This document shows, piece by piece, positions 43,090 through 53,074 of a stretch of DNA of 64,000 nucleotides. Within the stretch, counting starts at the first letter, position 1. Every line of letters starts with the position of its first letter. A program made the translations under genes and the position numbers. Source of the stretch: an uncultured Verrucomicrobiota bacterium. Its GTDB lineage: Bacteria; Verrucomicrobiota; Verrucomicrobiia; Opitutales; Opitutaceae. The stretch lies in assembly GCA_903898675.1 (NCBI GenBank), contig CAIUGM010000005.1, positions 62,001 to 126,000 of the forward strand, written 5' to 3'. The notes beneath the pieces are model-generated. The model ran no database searches. It was not told the origin of the DNA and saw nothing but the letters and a program-made list of their open reading frames with translations.

Positions 43090-45285
43090 ATGCTGTATTA
43101 CCTCATTGCTGCCGGACTGATAGCCCACACGTATTTTTGGGGCGCCGGATTGACCCATTTGATGCTGCCACGGCCGTGGCGCCGCTGGCGGTGGGCTTTC
43201 GCCCCGGGTTTTGGCATGGCATTGCAATCGGCGGTTGTGTGGGCCGGCGCACACACCGCCCTGCATGGGACCAATGTCTATGCCCTCTGGACTGAGCTGC
43301 TGCCGCTGGGGTTGCTGGGGGTGGGGATTTCACGGCAAGTGATGCGGAACGGGTGGGGCTTCTTTGATGTTTATCTGCGGCCGCCGGCTTACTTTGTCGC
43401 GGGGATCATGATGATCAGCGGCTGGATTCTGCTCAGCCCGATGGTTGCCGCCGGCCGGGGGGTGACCTCGAGTTCGCTGGGGAGCTGCGATCACGCCGAC
43501 TATGCCGCCGGGGCGCGGGTGCTGGCGGAGTTTTCCCCCGATGACCGGATGGGTCTGATGGGCCTGAAGGAGGTCACCCACATCGGGTCCGTGGACTACT
43601 TCTTCGATTTCTGGTTGCGCATAAATCATTTCACGCCCTCCGCCCTGATTGCGCACAACAGCACGATTTTCGACCTCGAGGTCTACCGGCTGGTCAGCAT
43701 CACCGCGGTGGTCTTCCTGCTGCTGAACGTGCCGCTGGTCTTCCTGCTCGCCCGGATCGTCGCCCGCTTGAAGACCGCGGGCGCCCTGTTTGTCGCCGGG
43801 CTTTATGCCGTGTCCCCGCTCAGCGCCTACGCGGTCCATCAGGGCGCGCTCGGTCAGCTGCTCGCGGCGCATGGCATCGCCATTTTGGTCGTCACCGTCG
43901 CGATCCTCTTCCGGAGCGTGGAAACCGGGCGCCCGCTCTGGCCCTTTGGCCTGGTCTTGCTGACGGCGTTCTGGCTGCTGGCGGGCAGCTATAATTTCAT
44001 TGTGGTCGTCAGCCTGGCGCAAGCCGCCGGCTGGCTGCTCGGGCGCTGGCTGGGCGGGGCCCCGCGCCGGCGGATTTTCCGGGTCGCCGGTGTCACCGGT
44101 GCCGCGCTGGCGGCGTGCATGATCCTGTTCTGGCCGCGCTTTGCCGGTATCGTGGAGCGGTTCCAATTGTTTGCCGGCCACGACTACGGCTGGCCCGTGC
44201 CCCTGGTGACGTGGGAAGGCTGGCTGGGTTTGGTCCGCGACGTCTACCTCGAGGGTTACCCCGCGTTTTGGCGCGGGGCGCTCCTGATCGCGCTGGCCGC
44301 GGGCTGGATCGTCTGGCTGGTGCGGGCCTGGCGCACGCGCCGGGCGACCGCCGTGGCCGCGGCCGCGCTCGTGCTGCCGGTTGCCGCCGGCTGCGCCATC
44401 CTGGCCTGGGCCAGTTTGCGCCGCAGCAATGCGAGCTACGACGATTTCAAGATCCTGTCGGTTTTCTATCCGGGACTGCTGGCTGGCCTCTGCGCGTGGC
44501 TTGAATTCCGCGGCACCAGGCTGCGCGTCTGGGGCTCGCTGGCCTTCGTGGTGATCATCCTGGCCCTGAATCTGGTGCGGGCGGAGGATTTTCGCAGCAA
44601 GATGATGCATCCGCCGCTGCGGGTGGACCGGCATATTTCCGTCCTGCGCAAAATCGAGGGCATGCCGCAGGTGCATTCGGTAAACGTCCGGGTCAGCCTT
44701 TATTGGGCCCGACTTTGGGCGGACGCGTTTTTGCTGCGCAAGCCGCACTATTTTGAGGAAGAGGCCTACGAGGGGCGCAACATCACGCCCTTGCGCGGCG
44801 AGTGGGACCTGCTCTACAGCCTGCTGCGCATCCTGCCGGTCCGCCCGGCCGACGCGATCGATCTGGGCCAGGATTTCTATCTGGTGCGACCGGCGGAGGT
44901 CAGCTTCATGGACGCCGATTTCGGCGCCGGCTGGAATGCCACCGAACACTTTGGCTCGGACCGCTGGCGCTGGACGGCCGGCGCGGGCCAGATCATCCTG
45001 AACAACACGGCACGGACGCCGATGGAGGTCAGCGTTCGGTTCAAGGCCAACGGACTGGGCCCCGGCGATATCTTCGTTTTGGAGTACAACGACCGCGTGT
45101 TAACCGGCTACACCCTTGGCTTGAAGCCCGACTGGACGGAGGCGACCAAGCTGACGCTGCCACCGGGGGCTACCGTCCTGGTCCTCCGGTCGGGTTACAA
45201 GGGCGGGCCGGCGGTGCCGGATGACGAGCGCAAGCTGGGAGTGGCCCTGCACCAGATGGAATTAACCATACTTGGTCAGCCTTGA
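43090..45285 (+). CDS. Large polytopic membrane protein of the glycan cluster
   Basis: 731 residues with roughly 12 membrane helices starting at MLYYLIAAGLIAHTYFWG. The loop GSCDHADYAAGARVLAEF contains an acidic D/H/D triplet where GT-C proteins keep their catalytic residue. The last 130 residues are a periplasmic beta domain (FGAGWNATEHFGSDRWRWT), similar in style to the protein at 40466. Likely a glycosyltransferase or glycan-modifying enzyme; not assigned to a named family. The methyltransferase follows 43 bases later. Confidence 0.7.
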   Translation: MLYYLIAAGLIAHTYFWGAGLTHLMLPRPWRRWRWAFAPGFGMALQSAVVWAGAHTALHGTNVYALWTELLPLGLLGVGISRQVMRNGWGFFDVYLRPPAYFVAGIMMISGWILLSPMVAAGRGVTSSSLGSCDHADYAAGARVLAEFSPDDRMGLMGLKEVTHIGSVDYFFDFWLRINHFTPSALIAHNSTIFDLEVYRLVSITAVVFLLLNVPLVFLLARIVARLKTAGALFVAGLYAVSPLSAYAVHQGALGQLLAAHGIAILVVTVAILFRSVETGRPLWPFGLVLLTAFWLLAGSYNFIVVVSLAQAAGWLLGRWLGGAPRRRIFRVAGVTGAALAACMILFWPRFAGIVERFQLFAGHDYGWPVPLVTWEGWLGLVRDVYLEGYPAFWRGALLIALAAGWIVWLVRAWRTRRATAVAAAALVLPVAAGCAILAWASLRRSNASYDDFKILSVFYPGLLAGLCAWLEFRGTRLRVWGSLAFVVIILALNLVRAEDFRSKMMHPPLRVDRHISVLRKIEGMPQVHSVNVRVSLYWARLWADAFLLRKPHYFEEEAYEGRNITPLRGEWDLLYSLLRILPVRPADAIDLGQDFYLVRPAEVSFMDADFGAGWNATEHFGSDRWRWTAGAGQIILNNTARTPMEVSVRFKANGLGPGDIFVLEYNDRVLTGYTLGLKPDWTEATKLTLPPGATVLVLRSGYKGGPAVPDDERKLGVALHQMELTILGQP

Positions 45286-45328
45286 GGGTCTTGCGGCCTG
45301 GCGGCTTCGATCCCACGCTCCTGCTTCG

Positions 45329-46060
45329 ATGCAACCCGATGAATACCGCAAGATGGCCGAGGTGGAGGACGACATGTGGTATTACCGGGCGCTGCACCGG
45401 CATGTCGTGCAGGCGCTGACGGAGCGGCTGACCGCGCCGGACCCGACGGTGCTCGACGCCGGGTGCGGGACCGGCGGGTTGTTGCGCAGCCTGCATGAGG
45501 CCCGGCCGGACTGGAAACTGACCGGGTTGGATTTCTACCCGCTCGCCTGTGCCCTGGCCCGTGGGCGCTCGGGGTGCGAGGTCGTGGCGGGTTCGATCGC
45601 GGCACTGCCGTTTGCAGCGGCCACCTTTTCCGCCGTGGTCTCCTGCGATGTTGTCTGCCAGGTGGCCGACCCGGCGGCGGCCCTGGCGGAGTTTCACCGC
45701 TGCCTGCAACCGGGTGGGACCATCGTACTCACCATGCCCGCCTACCAATGGATGTATTCCTACCATGACCGCGAGGTGGGCAATCTGCGGCGCTACAGCC
45801 GCGGCGAGGTCAACGGCCTGCTGCAGGCGGCCGGTTTTACGGTTGGCCGGAGCACCTACTGGAACATGCTCCCGTTTCCCCTGGCGGTCCTGCGCCGCAA
45901 GATCTTCACCCCGACGGCGCCGACCAGTGATGTCCGGCTTTACCCGGCACCCCTGGAGGCGGCCTTCAACGGCCTGATGGCCATGGAACATGGCTGGCTT
46001 GGGCTGGGCGGCCAGATGCCGTTCGGCAGTTCGGTGCTGACTGTGGCCGTAAAATCGTGA
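45329..46060 (+). CDS. SAM-dependent methyltransferase
   Basis: 243 residues from the ATG at 45329 (MQPDEYRKMAEVEDDMWYYRAL). A frame opening at 45272 overlaps the preceding stop and adds unconserved residues. VLDAGCGTGGLLRSLHEA is the SAM site, LTGLDFYPLAC motif I end, and HRCLQPGGTIVLTMPAY motif IV. MAEVEDDMWYYRALH-type starts occur in methyltransferases paired with undecaprenyl-phosphate glycosyltransferases. It is 22 bases before the GT2 gene, consistent with a shared pathway. Confidence 0.82.
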   Translation: MQPDEYRKMAEVEDDMWYYRALHRHVVQALTERLTAPDPTVLDAGCGTGGLLRSLHEARPDWKLTGLDFYPLACALARGRSGCEVVAGSIAALPFAAATFSAVVSCDVVCQVADPAAALAEFHRCLQPGGTIVLTMPAYQWMYSYHDREVGNLRRYSRGEVNGLLQAAGFTVGRSTYWNMLPFPLAVLRRKIFTPTAPTSDVRLYPAPLEAAFNGLMAMEHGWLGLGGQMPFGSSVLTVAVKS

Positions 46061-46082
46061 CAGGCTCGGGCTTCTTCCCTCC

Positions 46083-47012
46083 ATGACTCCGGCCTTAAGT
46101 TTCGTCATCCCGCTTTACTACAGCGCGGAAACCATCTCGGCGCTGGTCAAGGAGATCGAGACACTGCCGATCGAGGGCGGCCATGAGTTGGTGTTGGTCA
46201 ACGACGGCAGTCGCGACGCCACCGCCGGCATCTGTCGCGAACTGCTGCGCGATGCGCGCATTCCGATCGTGTTCGTCAACCACTCCCGCAATTTCGGCGA
46301 GCACAACGCCGTGCTCACCGGCTACCGGCATGCGCGGGGCGCCTATGTCGTCAACCTCGACGACGACGGCCAGAACCCGCCGGCCGAGGCCGTGCGCCTC
46401 TGGCAGCACGCCAGGCGCGAGGGACTCGACGTCGTGTACGGGCACTATTCCCGCAAGGAGCACTCGTTCTGGCGCAATCTCGGCAGTGCGCTGACCAACC
46501 GCATTTCCGACTGGGTGCTGGACAAGCCCAAGGGCTTTTATCTTTCCAGTTTCCGCTGCGTGAGCGCCTTCGTCGCCCGCGAGGTGGCGGCACACGCCGG
46601 GCCTTACCCTTACATCGACGGGCTCATCCTGCAGGTGACCCAGAACATCGGCGCGCTGGAGGTGCATCACGCCCGGCGGCTCGGCGGGGAAAGCGGCTAC
46701 ACCGTGCGGCGCCTCGTGCGCTTGTGGGCCAGCACGTTCGTCAATTTTTCCGTGATGCCGCTGCGGCTCGCCACGTTGCTGGGGCTCATGATGACTCTGG
46801 TCGGACTCGGGGGCCTGACGGTGGTGTTCTACCTGTGGTTCACCAACCGGGGCCCGGATTACGGCTGGGGTTCACTGATGGGTGCGCTGCTGGTTCTCTC
46901 GGGTACGCAGCTGGTCATCCTCGGTTTGATTGGCGAATACGTCGGCCGGATGTTCCTGACGGTGAATGGCCGGCCCCAGTCCGTGGTGCGCTCGGTGGAG
47001 CGCGCCGGCTAG
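46083..47012 (+). CDS. Polyprenyl-phosphate glycosyltransferase (GT2, GtrB/ArnC-like)
   Basis: 309 residues. The GT2 catalytic domain occupies residues 1-225 (LSFVIPLYYSAETISALVKEI; ELVLVNDGSRDAT; VVNLDDDGQNPPAEAVRLW gives the DDD metal site). Two C-terminal membrane helices (LGLMMTLVGLGGLTVVFYLWF; LLVLSGTQLVILGLIGEYVGRMFL) are the signature of GtrB/ArnC/YfdH transferases, which load a sugar onto undecaprenyl phosphate. The donor would then be used by GT-C membrane proteins in this cluster. Confidence 0.88.
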   Translation: MTPALSFVIPLYYSAETISALVKEIETLPIEGGHELVLVNDGSRDATAGICRELLRDARIPIVFVNHSRNFGEHNAVLTGYRHARGAYVVNLDDDGQNPPAEAVRLWQHARREGLDVVYGHYSRKEHSFWRNLGSALTNRISDWVLDKPKGFYLSSFRCVSAFVAREVAAHAGPYPYIDGLILQVTQNIGALEVHHARRLGGESGYTVRRLVRLWASTFVNFSVMPLRLATLLGLMMTLVGLGGLTVVFYLWFTNRGPDYGWGSLMGALLVLSGTQLVILGLIGEYVGRMFLTVNGRPQSVVRSVERAG

Positions 47013-47018
47013 GCCGGT

Positions 47019-49613
47019 TTATTCGGGCCAGAGCGAGAACGCGTTCAACCGGCGGCGGTAGCGCGCACCGATGACCGACGGGGCAAAATGTTCGCGGATA
47101 TCCGTGGCCGCGGTCCGGCCCAGTTCCTGCGCCAGGGCGGGCTCCGCGACGAGGCGGCGCATCCACCAAGCCGCGTGCTCGATCTCGGGCTCGGCCCAGA
47201 GCTGGCCCTTCTGGTAGGGACCGTGGGTCTCGGTCAGCTGCACGGTGGTGCATTTTACCGGGCAGCCGTTGCGGGCGTTGACGAACTCCGCCGTCGCGGA
47301 CCAGTCTGTGGAAATGACCGGTTTGCCCAGGTACATGCACTCGGCCACCGACAGGCCGAAGCCCTCGGCGCGGTGGAGCGAGACGAAGGAATCGCAGGCG
47401 GCCTGCAGGGCATGGACATCGGCGGCCGGCAGGGATTCGGCGATCACCCGCGCATGCTGCAGACCGGCGAGGGCGGCGCGCAGGCCGGCGAAAGCCTCGG
47501 GGTTCCGCTCGGGATTCTGGGTTTTGATCACCAGGCCGACCCCCTGCTCGCCGGGGAACGCCCGCCGGTAGGCCGCGATGACCGCCAGCGGATTTTTCCG
47601 TTCCTGGTAGGAGTTGAGGTCGTAGGCGAAAAGAAAAAGGAACCGGTCAACCGGGAGGCTAAAACGCGCGCGGCCGTCCGGCGCCGGCCGAGGCAGCTCG
47701 ATGGCATGCGGCATGACGTGCACCGGCCGCGGCACCTTGGCGGCGATCGCATCGCGCACGAACGCGGAGGGGCACCAGATCTCGTCGAAGTAGGCGCACT
47801 GCCGCACCCAAGCATCGGGGAACTCGGGCAGTTCCCAGGCCCAGTATGCGATGTTGTATTTGTCCGCCCGGAAGGCGGGGCCGTGGTGGTGGTCGATTTC
47901 CTCGCCTTGCGGCGGATCGATATGGAACACATTCACCGGATGCGGGTTCGCATCCTGCAGCCGGGCGTCAAAGGTATCGACCGTCGTGCGGTTGAGGCAG
48001 TTCAGGCGCATGTCGATCAGCGACGTCTTCAACCCCGCGGCATCACAGGCGCGCGCCATGCAGCGGACGGATTCACCCACGCCCAGCGAGGCGCGGAACC
48101 AGCCGATCAGGTTCAGGCCGGACGGAGCCGTGCGCCAGCGGCGGGCGCGCTGCAGCGGGTTGCCATGCTTGAAGTCGTAGATCGGCTCGTCGTCGCCGAC
48201 GATCTGGGACAGGCGCAGGCGGTGGTTCAGCCGCTGGGGCCGGTACAACTCCAGCTGCGTCCGCCACCGCTCCGGCAGCGGCCAGCGGGCCGTGACGCGG
48301 CCGAGCCACGCGAGGAAATTTGTCCGTTCCGCGCCCAGCAGGGTGATCGTGATCTCCGTCGGGTGCTCCGCGACGACCAGGGGCCGGTCAATCCCGCAGT
48401 TGAAATGATCCACGGGCAGCGGGAAGAAATCCCTGCTCTGGGCGCCGTTGATGGTCAGGCGCAGGCCGAGCGGGCCGGCCGCTTCCGGCTGGTCGGGCGG
48501 TTCCGGCATGAGGAAGCCGTTGACGAAAAAATTGCGGTTGGGAGTGCCGGCGGGCAGGCGGATGCGGACCTCCTCGCGCACCCAGAAGGTGTCGAGGTTG
48601 ATATCCAGGCCCGGCCGGTCGCGATACGCGCCGGTCAGGGCGTAGGCGGAGACAGGATGGGTGGGCGTGGCGATCGCCCCCTCGAGCCGCTGCTGCCAGT
48701 GCAGCTCTTCGTAATGAAGCGCACTGCCCACGGCCAGTGTGGCGGCGGCGGGCGGCTGTTGGCTGAAGCCGGCGCGATAGGCGAGTGCGCCCATCCCCGT
48801 GGAAAACTTGACGGAGCCCGGGTTCCGCAGGAACTGCCGGCTGGTTTCCCGGGCCCAAGTCAGGCAGCCCAGGGCCAAAATCGTTTTGCGCCACCGGGCG
48901 AAGAGCCGGCGGCTGTTGGCCTCGTCCGCCAGGCCCGCCGGGCCGCGGGCCGCGCGGATATGGTGGCGCACGACGCTCTCTGGTGCGACGACGATGCGGT
49001 AGCCGCGCTCGCGCAGCCGGAAACAGAGATCAACATCCTCGCCGCCGTTCCGGAAGGCTTCGTCGAATCCGCCCTCGTGCAGGAAAATCTCCCGGCGCAG
49101 TCCGCAACAGGCGGCGGTCACGGCGGGGGCCGTGCGCCTTGATCCCGTCTGGCCGGGCCCGCCCCGGCGATGCACCACCTTCGCGTCCGCCGACACCTCA
49201 ATCCCCGTGTGGTCAACCGCACCCGTGGCGGCATTCAACTGGATGTTGCCGACGACGCCGGTGCGCGGGGAGCCCAGGGCGGCGAGCATCGGTTCCAGCC
49301 AGCGGGGCTGGAGCACGAGGTCGTTGTTCAGGAAAAAAATAAATTCACCCTGCGCGGCCGCGGCGCCGCGGTTGCAGGTGCCCGCGAAGCCGAGATTCCT
49401 GTCGTTGAGGAGAACGCGGCAGGACGCCGCCGGGCCGTTCACGGCCTGCAGGTTTTCCGCCGTCAACCAGTCACGCGTGCCGTCCGTGGAACCATCGTCC
49501 ACCAAAATGATCTCGTAAGCCAGGCCGGCCGGCACGGTCTCGCGCAGGCTGGCCAGCATGGCTCGCGTCAGGGCCAGGCCGTTATAGAGGGGTACGATGA
49601 ACGAGACTTTCAT
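47019..49613 (-). CDS. Dual glycosyltransferase: N-terminal GT2 and C-terminal GT4 domains
   Basis: 864 residues. Residues 1-250 are a complete GT2 (VSFIVPLYNGLALTRAML; IILVDDGSTDGTRDWL; GEFIFFLNNDLVLQPRWLEPML). A middle beta-rich region of about 230 residues carries YPFVRE-like strands (NFFVNGFLMPEPPDQPEAAGP). Residues 500-864 are a GT4 domain with FRASLGVGESVRCMARACDAAG, FLFAYDLNSYQERKNPLAV and LHRAEGFGLSVAECMYLGKPVIS. A two-headed enzyme could add two different sugars in sequence. Confidence 0.82.
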   Translation of the reverse strand: MKVSFIVPLYNGLALTRAMLASLRETVPAGLAYEIILVDDGSTDGTRDWLTAENLQAVNGPAASCRVLLNDRNLGFAGTCNRGAAAAQGEFIFFLNNDLVLQPRWLEPMLAALGSPRTGVVGNIQLNAATGAVDHTGIEVSADAKVVHRRGGPGQTGSRRTAPAVTAACCGLRREIFLHEGGFDEAFRNGGEDVDLCFRLRERGYRIVVAPESVVRHHIRAARGPAGLADEANSRRLFARWRKTILALGCLTWARETSRQFLRNPGSVKFSTGMGALAYRAGFSQQPPAAATLAVGSALHYEELHWQQRLEGAIATPTHPVSAYALTGAYRDRPGLDINLDTFWVREEVRIRLPAGTPNRNFFVNGFLMPEPPDQPEAAGPLGLRLTINGAQSRDFFPLPVDHFNCGIDRPLVVAEHPTEITITLLGAERTNFLAWLGRVTARWPLPERWRTQLELYRPQRLNHRLRLSQIVGDDEPIYDFKHGNPLQRARRWRTAPSGLNLIGWFRASLGVGESVRCMARACDAAGLKTSLIDMRLNCLNRTTVDTFDARLQDANPHPVNVFHIDPPQGEEIDHHHGPAFRADKYNIAYWAWELPEFPDAWVRQCAYFDEIWCPSAFVRDAIAAKVPRPVHVMPHAIELPRPAPDGRARFSLPVDRFLFLFAYDLNSYQERKNPLAVIAAYRRAFPGEQGVGLVIKTQNPERNPEAFAGLRAALAGLQHARVIAESLPAADVHALQAACDSFVSLHRAEGFGLSVAECMYLGKPVISTDWSATAEFVNARNGCPVKCTTVQLTETHGPYQKGQLWAEPEIEHAAWWMRRLVAEPALAQELGRTAATDIREHFAPSVIGARYRRRLNAFSLWPE

Positions 49614-49697
49614 GCCGGAAGCGCAGGTTTAGACCGCTCCTACAGGACACGCACGCCGAAACTTCGGGTTGGCTGCTCGGAGCGGCTCAAGGGCGGC

Positions 49698-51581
49698 TTA
49701 TTTCCCCGGTCTTCCGAAGGTTTCTTCGAGAAACCCAAAGATGTCCTTGAAGTAATCGATCCAGAACTGCTCCCGTTTATCCTTTTCCCAAGGATAATCT
49801 GCGCTCTTCAGGATGTGATGGGATGAGCCTTTTTTTAACAAGGACTGCATCCGGGTTGTGGTGGGACTATGGGAATCAGAGGCGAAAACATAGGTGTGGT
49901 AGGAAGGAAGCTTGAGCCCGGGGATGAGCGGGCTGGGATCGACCTGACTGGCGTATTTCGCCGCCGCCTGCCATCCTCCAAGATCGGTTTCCGCCTCGCC
50001 GGACTTTTTCGGAGCCATCGCGAATCGCTCGTAAGACGTGCTTTCCCCTTCAAAGGGTGTGCCGATATTGATCCACGCGGCGAACATTCCAGGATTTCTA
50101 GCTAAGGTATGAATCGCAACAATGCCGCCGTATCCACCACCACAGAGGACCACGCGTTTCTCATCAACCAAGCCCTGCTGGATCAGCCAGCCCACGCCGT
50201 CCGCCAGGTCATTGGGCATGCCTTTATCAATCTGGTAGTCTCCAGCCTTCATGAATGTTCGACCGTATCCAGTTGTGCCCCGATAGTCGATTCGTGCCAC
50301 CGCATATCCCCGGGAGGCAAGAATCTGGTCAAATTCGATGAAGCTGTAATGTACCCGCTCGCCCGCAAAACCGTCGCTGGCGGCAATCAGTACCAGCGGA
50401 GGTTTTTGGGTTCGCTCATGCGGTAGAATTAGCCGCCCATGGATCAACAGTCCATCGCGGGCCGTGAACTGAAAGGGCGTTCCTGGGCAGGGTCCGGCCG
50501 GGTCATAGCCATTGTATCTTAGGCCAAGCGGCAGAATCTGTTTTTTCTTACGATCCAGCAGATAATAACTGCCACGATCGTGGTCGCTCTGCGAATACAC
50601 CACGACGATCTGCTCGTCCGTGGTGCAGCTCACAATGCGGTTCACCGTATTCGGCAGTGAGGCGTCAACCATGGTCTGCAACTTCTGATCTTCGGCGGAG
50701 AAATAATGCAGCCGCGGCCGGTCAGTTTCATAGGCTAAAGCCCGTGGTTTTGAGTGGTCATCACTCCAGGCGAGCACGTCGTCAGGATCGGCCGTGGTCT
50801 CGGCGGGGATACGCTCAGTGGTCATCGTGTTTGGATCAAGCGCCACGGCCTTGGCCGGTCCGTCGGAGGTATAGTCCCAGGCAATGAGCCGCTTTTGGTC
50901 TGGATGCACCGAAATGATGCTGAAATTGGGGCGGATGCTTGGTCCGAGCTCCCGTCTTTGCCACTCGGCGCCGGGTGCCGGCCGCCACATCAAGAAATCC
51001 TTGTCGGCCCAGGAACCGCCCGCCGCGACCAGGTTGCCGGTCTGGTCACTCACCCACCAGCTTAAGTGTTCCGGGGTGTTGTCGGATCTGCCGAGTTTTC
51101 CCGTGCGAACATTCAGTTTTGCATAGCCCAGATTGTATCCGGCCACCACGACATTTTCTGGATCAGCCGGCAGGGTATTGATCAGATAAACGTTCCACTG
51201 ATATTCGAGCACCTCGCTAACTTTTTTTGTGCGCAGGTCGAACGACCGGAATTCTACCGATCCGTTGACGCTTTGCACGAGAAGCAGGAGTAAATCAGAG
51301 CTTTTCCACCAGTAGTTTATCAGCCGTGCATCATCCTTGGACTCGGCTAGCAGGCTGGGCTGAAAGGTGGATAGCTCTATGGCCGCGAGGTATTGCTTCT
51401 TGTCGCGGGTAATGATCGCCCCGAGCTTGAGACCGTCCGGGGAAAGTTTGGGTGAAGTGAAAAGGGCATCATTGTACCAGGCTGAAAAGGGCAGTGGTTC
51501 GGCCCCAGACAAGGCGCCGTATAGAGTGAAGCAAAGCGCGAGGAGTGCGATGATGCGGATGAGTCGGGACGAGGGGCCCAT
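49698..51581 (-). CDS. Prolyl oligopeptidase-family (S9) protein lacking catalytic Ser and His
   Basis: 627 residues with a signal peptide (LIRIIALLALCFTLYGALSGAEP). An N-terminal beta-propeller (residues about 30-370) and a C-terminal alpha/beta hydrolase domain (GRLILPHERTQKPPLVLIAA; GRTFMKAGDYQIDKGMPNDLADG) are recognisable. The nucleophile elbow reads VVLCGGGYGGIVAIH: Gly (codon GGA at 50135-50133, residue 483) replaces the Ser of GxSxGG. The usual GHGF His is ADYPWE. Asp in SDSHSP is kept. So it is probably a non-hydrolytic exported S9 homologue. Low GC relative to its neighbours, with more A/T codons, suggests transfer or relaxed selection. Confidence 0.8.
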   Translation of the reverse strand: MGPSSRLIRIIALLALCFTLYGALSGAEPLPFSAWYNDALFTSPKLSPDGLKLGAIITRDKKQYLAAIELSTFQPSLLAESKDDARLINYWWKSSDLLLLLVQSVNGSVEFRSFDLRTKKVSEVLEYQWNVYLINTLPADPENVVVAGYNLGYAKLNVRTGKLGRSDNTPEHLSWWVSDQTGNLVAAGGSWADKDFLMWRPAPGAEWQRRELGPSIRPNFSIISVHPDQKRLIAWDYTSDGPAKAVALDPNTMTTERIPAETTADPDDVLAWSDDHSKPRALAYETDRPRLHYFSAEDQKLQTMVDASLPNTVNRIVSCTTDEQIVVVYSQSDHDRGSYYLLDRKKKQILPLGLRYNGYDPAGPCPGTPFQFTARDGLLIHGRLILPHERTQKPPLVLIAASDGFAGERVHYSFIEFDQILASRGYAVARIDYRGTTGYGRTFMKAGDYQIDKGMPNDLADGVGWLIQQGLVDEKRVVLCGGGYGGIVAIHTLARNPGMFAAWINIGTPFEGESTSYERFAMAPKKSGEAETDLGGWQAAAKYASQVDPSPLIPGLKLPSYHTYVFASDSHSPTTTRMQSLLKKGSSHHILKSADYPWEKDKREQFWIDYFKDIFGFLEETFGRPGK

Positions 51582-51627
51582 AAACGCGACAGTGTCAGGG
51601 TTCAGGATTTTGTTCAGACTATCAGAT

Positions 51628-52995
51628 TCATGCCAGCACCCGCAACGACAGGAATATCATGGCCAGTTGGCGCGGGTCGTAGTCGGTGGTAAGGTGCCGG
51701 CTGTAGTGCAGGGTGAGCTCATTGCGGCCGGCGAGCAAAGCGAGGGGTGCGGCCAGCCGCTCCTTCTGGTTGATCCGGGAGAAAGTATGGGTGAGCACTG
51801 GGACCCCATTCAATTCCACCCGGACGGTTTGCCGTTCGGTGTAGGTGAGGGCGTCGGCGACGAATCGCACCGGCTTGGCGTCCGCCGAATGAATCACCAG
51901 CCGGGTCACCGGCGCGAAGCCCCAGTGGAAGGGCGGCAGGAAGGCTTCCGGGACCGGCCCCTCCTCGTCGCCCCAGCCCTTTTCCGGCACAAAGCCGGTG
52001 AATTTTTCCGCGGCATCCTCCGGCAGCGGGGTGCGGATTTCTTCCAGCGGCAGTTCACGGATAAGGGGCGCTGCATCCGGGGCGGCGCCAAGGCTGCCGG
52101 TATCGATGAGACGACCGTGACTGACGGCCAGCTTTTCCAGAAAGGGCAGCAGGGCCCGGGCGATCCGGTTCCAGTCGGCCGAGGGTTTGGTGTAGCGCAG
52201 CGCGGGGCCCCGGTACTCGACCGGTCGCAGGCGCAGCTCGGCGACCGGTTTGCGCACGGTGGCGAAAAAGAGATCGGGATCCTCCGCGAGCAGCTGGAAG
52301 CCGAGCCGGTAGTGTTCGTCGAGTCCGGCGTGTGAACTGCCGCGGCTGAGTTTCTGCAGTTCGGCCAGCACCACGCGCAGCACCTGGTGCTGCGGCGAAC
52401 GCAGGGCGAGGTGGGCGAGAAAATAATCCTCCGGCAGCGGCTGGTCGGCCAACGGCGCGGTGTCGCGGTAAAGCACATGACTGCCCTTGCCGGCGGAAAC
52501 GCCCGGTTCCACGGCCAGCGGGCGCGGCACCAGGATCTTCCGGGTGGGGGCGTCCGAGGTTTGGCAGTACCGCAGGCGCAGGACCGGATTGGCCAGTGCG
52601 GGATCATCCTCGGTTGTCGGGTAGTAGTTGACCAAGGGAATGCTGGCCGGCCGGTCCTGGGCCAGTTTCGCGAGACTGTCTTCCAGCGCCGCCCGGCCTG
52701 GGCCCGTCAGGATTTCGTCGGCGTCGAGCGGCAGGACCCAGTCGGCCCCGAGGGATTGCGCCGCGAGGTGGGTCAGGTGATTGCTGCGCACGTGCTGCAG
52801 GTTGCCGATGGCCGCGTCCGTATAGAGGGTGATGGGCAGGCCTTCCTGCTTGAGCGCGGCCAGGATTTCCCGGGTGCCATCGGTGCTGTCGTGGTCGAAG
52901 ACGAGGTGATGGTCGACCCAAGTCAGGGTGTGCCGGACAAAGGCCTCAATGATGTCCGCTTCGTTTTTGACGATGGAAACAGCCGCAAGACGCAT
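51628..52995 (-). CDS. Glycosyltransferase family 2-like protein with C-terminal beta domain
   Basis: 455 residues. MRLAAVSIVKNEADIIEAFVRHTL, VDHHLVFDHDSTDGTREIL and ADWVLPLDADEIL are the motifs of the GT2 subgroup often annotated as Glyco_tranf_2_4 or SunS-type. Residues 300-455 contain a beta-sandwich-like segment (FVADALTYTERQTVRVELNGVPVLTHTFS) resembling carbohydrate-binding modules in the membrane proteins at 40466 and 43090. It belongs to the glycan cluster; substrate unknown. Confidence 0.78.
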   Translation of the reverse strand: MRLAAVSIVKNEADIIEAFVRHTLTWVDHHLVFDHDSTDGTREILAALKQEGLPITLYTDAAIGNLQHVRSNHLTHLAAQSLGADWVLPLDADEILTGPGRAALEDSLAKLAQDRPASIPLVNYYPTTEDDPALANPVLRLRYCQTSDAPTRKILVPRPLAVEPGVSAGKGSHVLYRDTAPLADQPLPEDYFLAHLALRSPQHQVLRVVLAELQKLSRGSSHAGLDEHYRLGFQLLAEDPDLFFATVRKPVAELRLRPVEYRGPALRYTKPSADWNRIARALLPFLEKLAVSHGRLIDTGSLGAAPDAAPLIRELPLEEIRTPLPEDAAEKFTGFVPEKGWGDEEGPVPEAFLPPFHWGFAPVTRLVIHSADAKPVRFVADALTYTERQTVRVELNGVPVLTHTFSRINQKERLAAPLALLAGRNELTLHYSRHLTTDYDPRQLAMIFLSLRVLA

Positions 52996-53074
52996 GCGGC
53001 CAGTGTGCTAATCGCCGCTGGAAAGCAGAGCTAAATTTGCGGGCCGCCCGCCGGCGCGCGACCGGGCAACCGCT

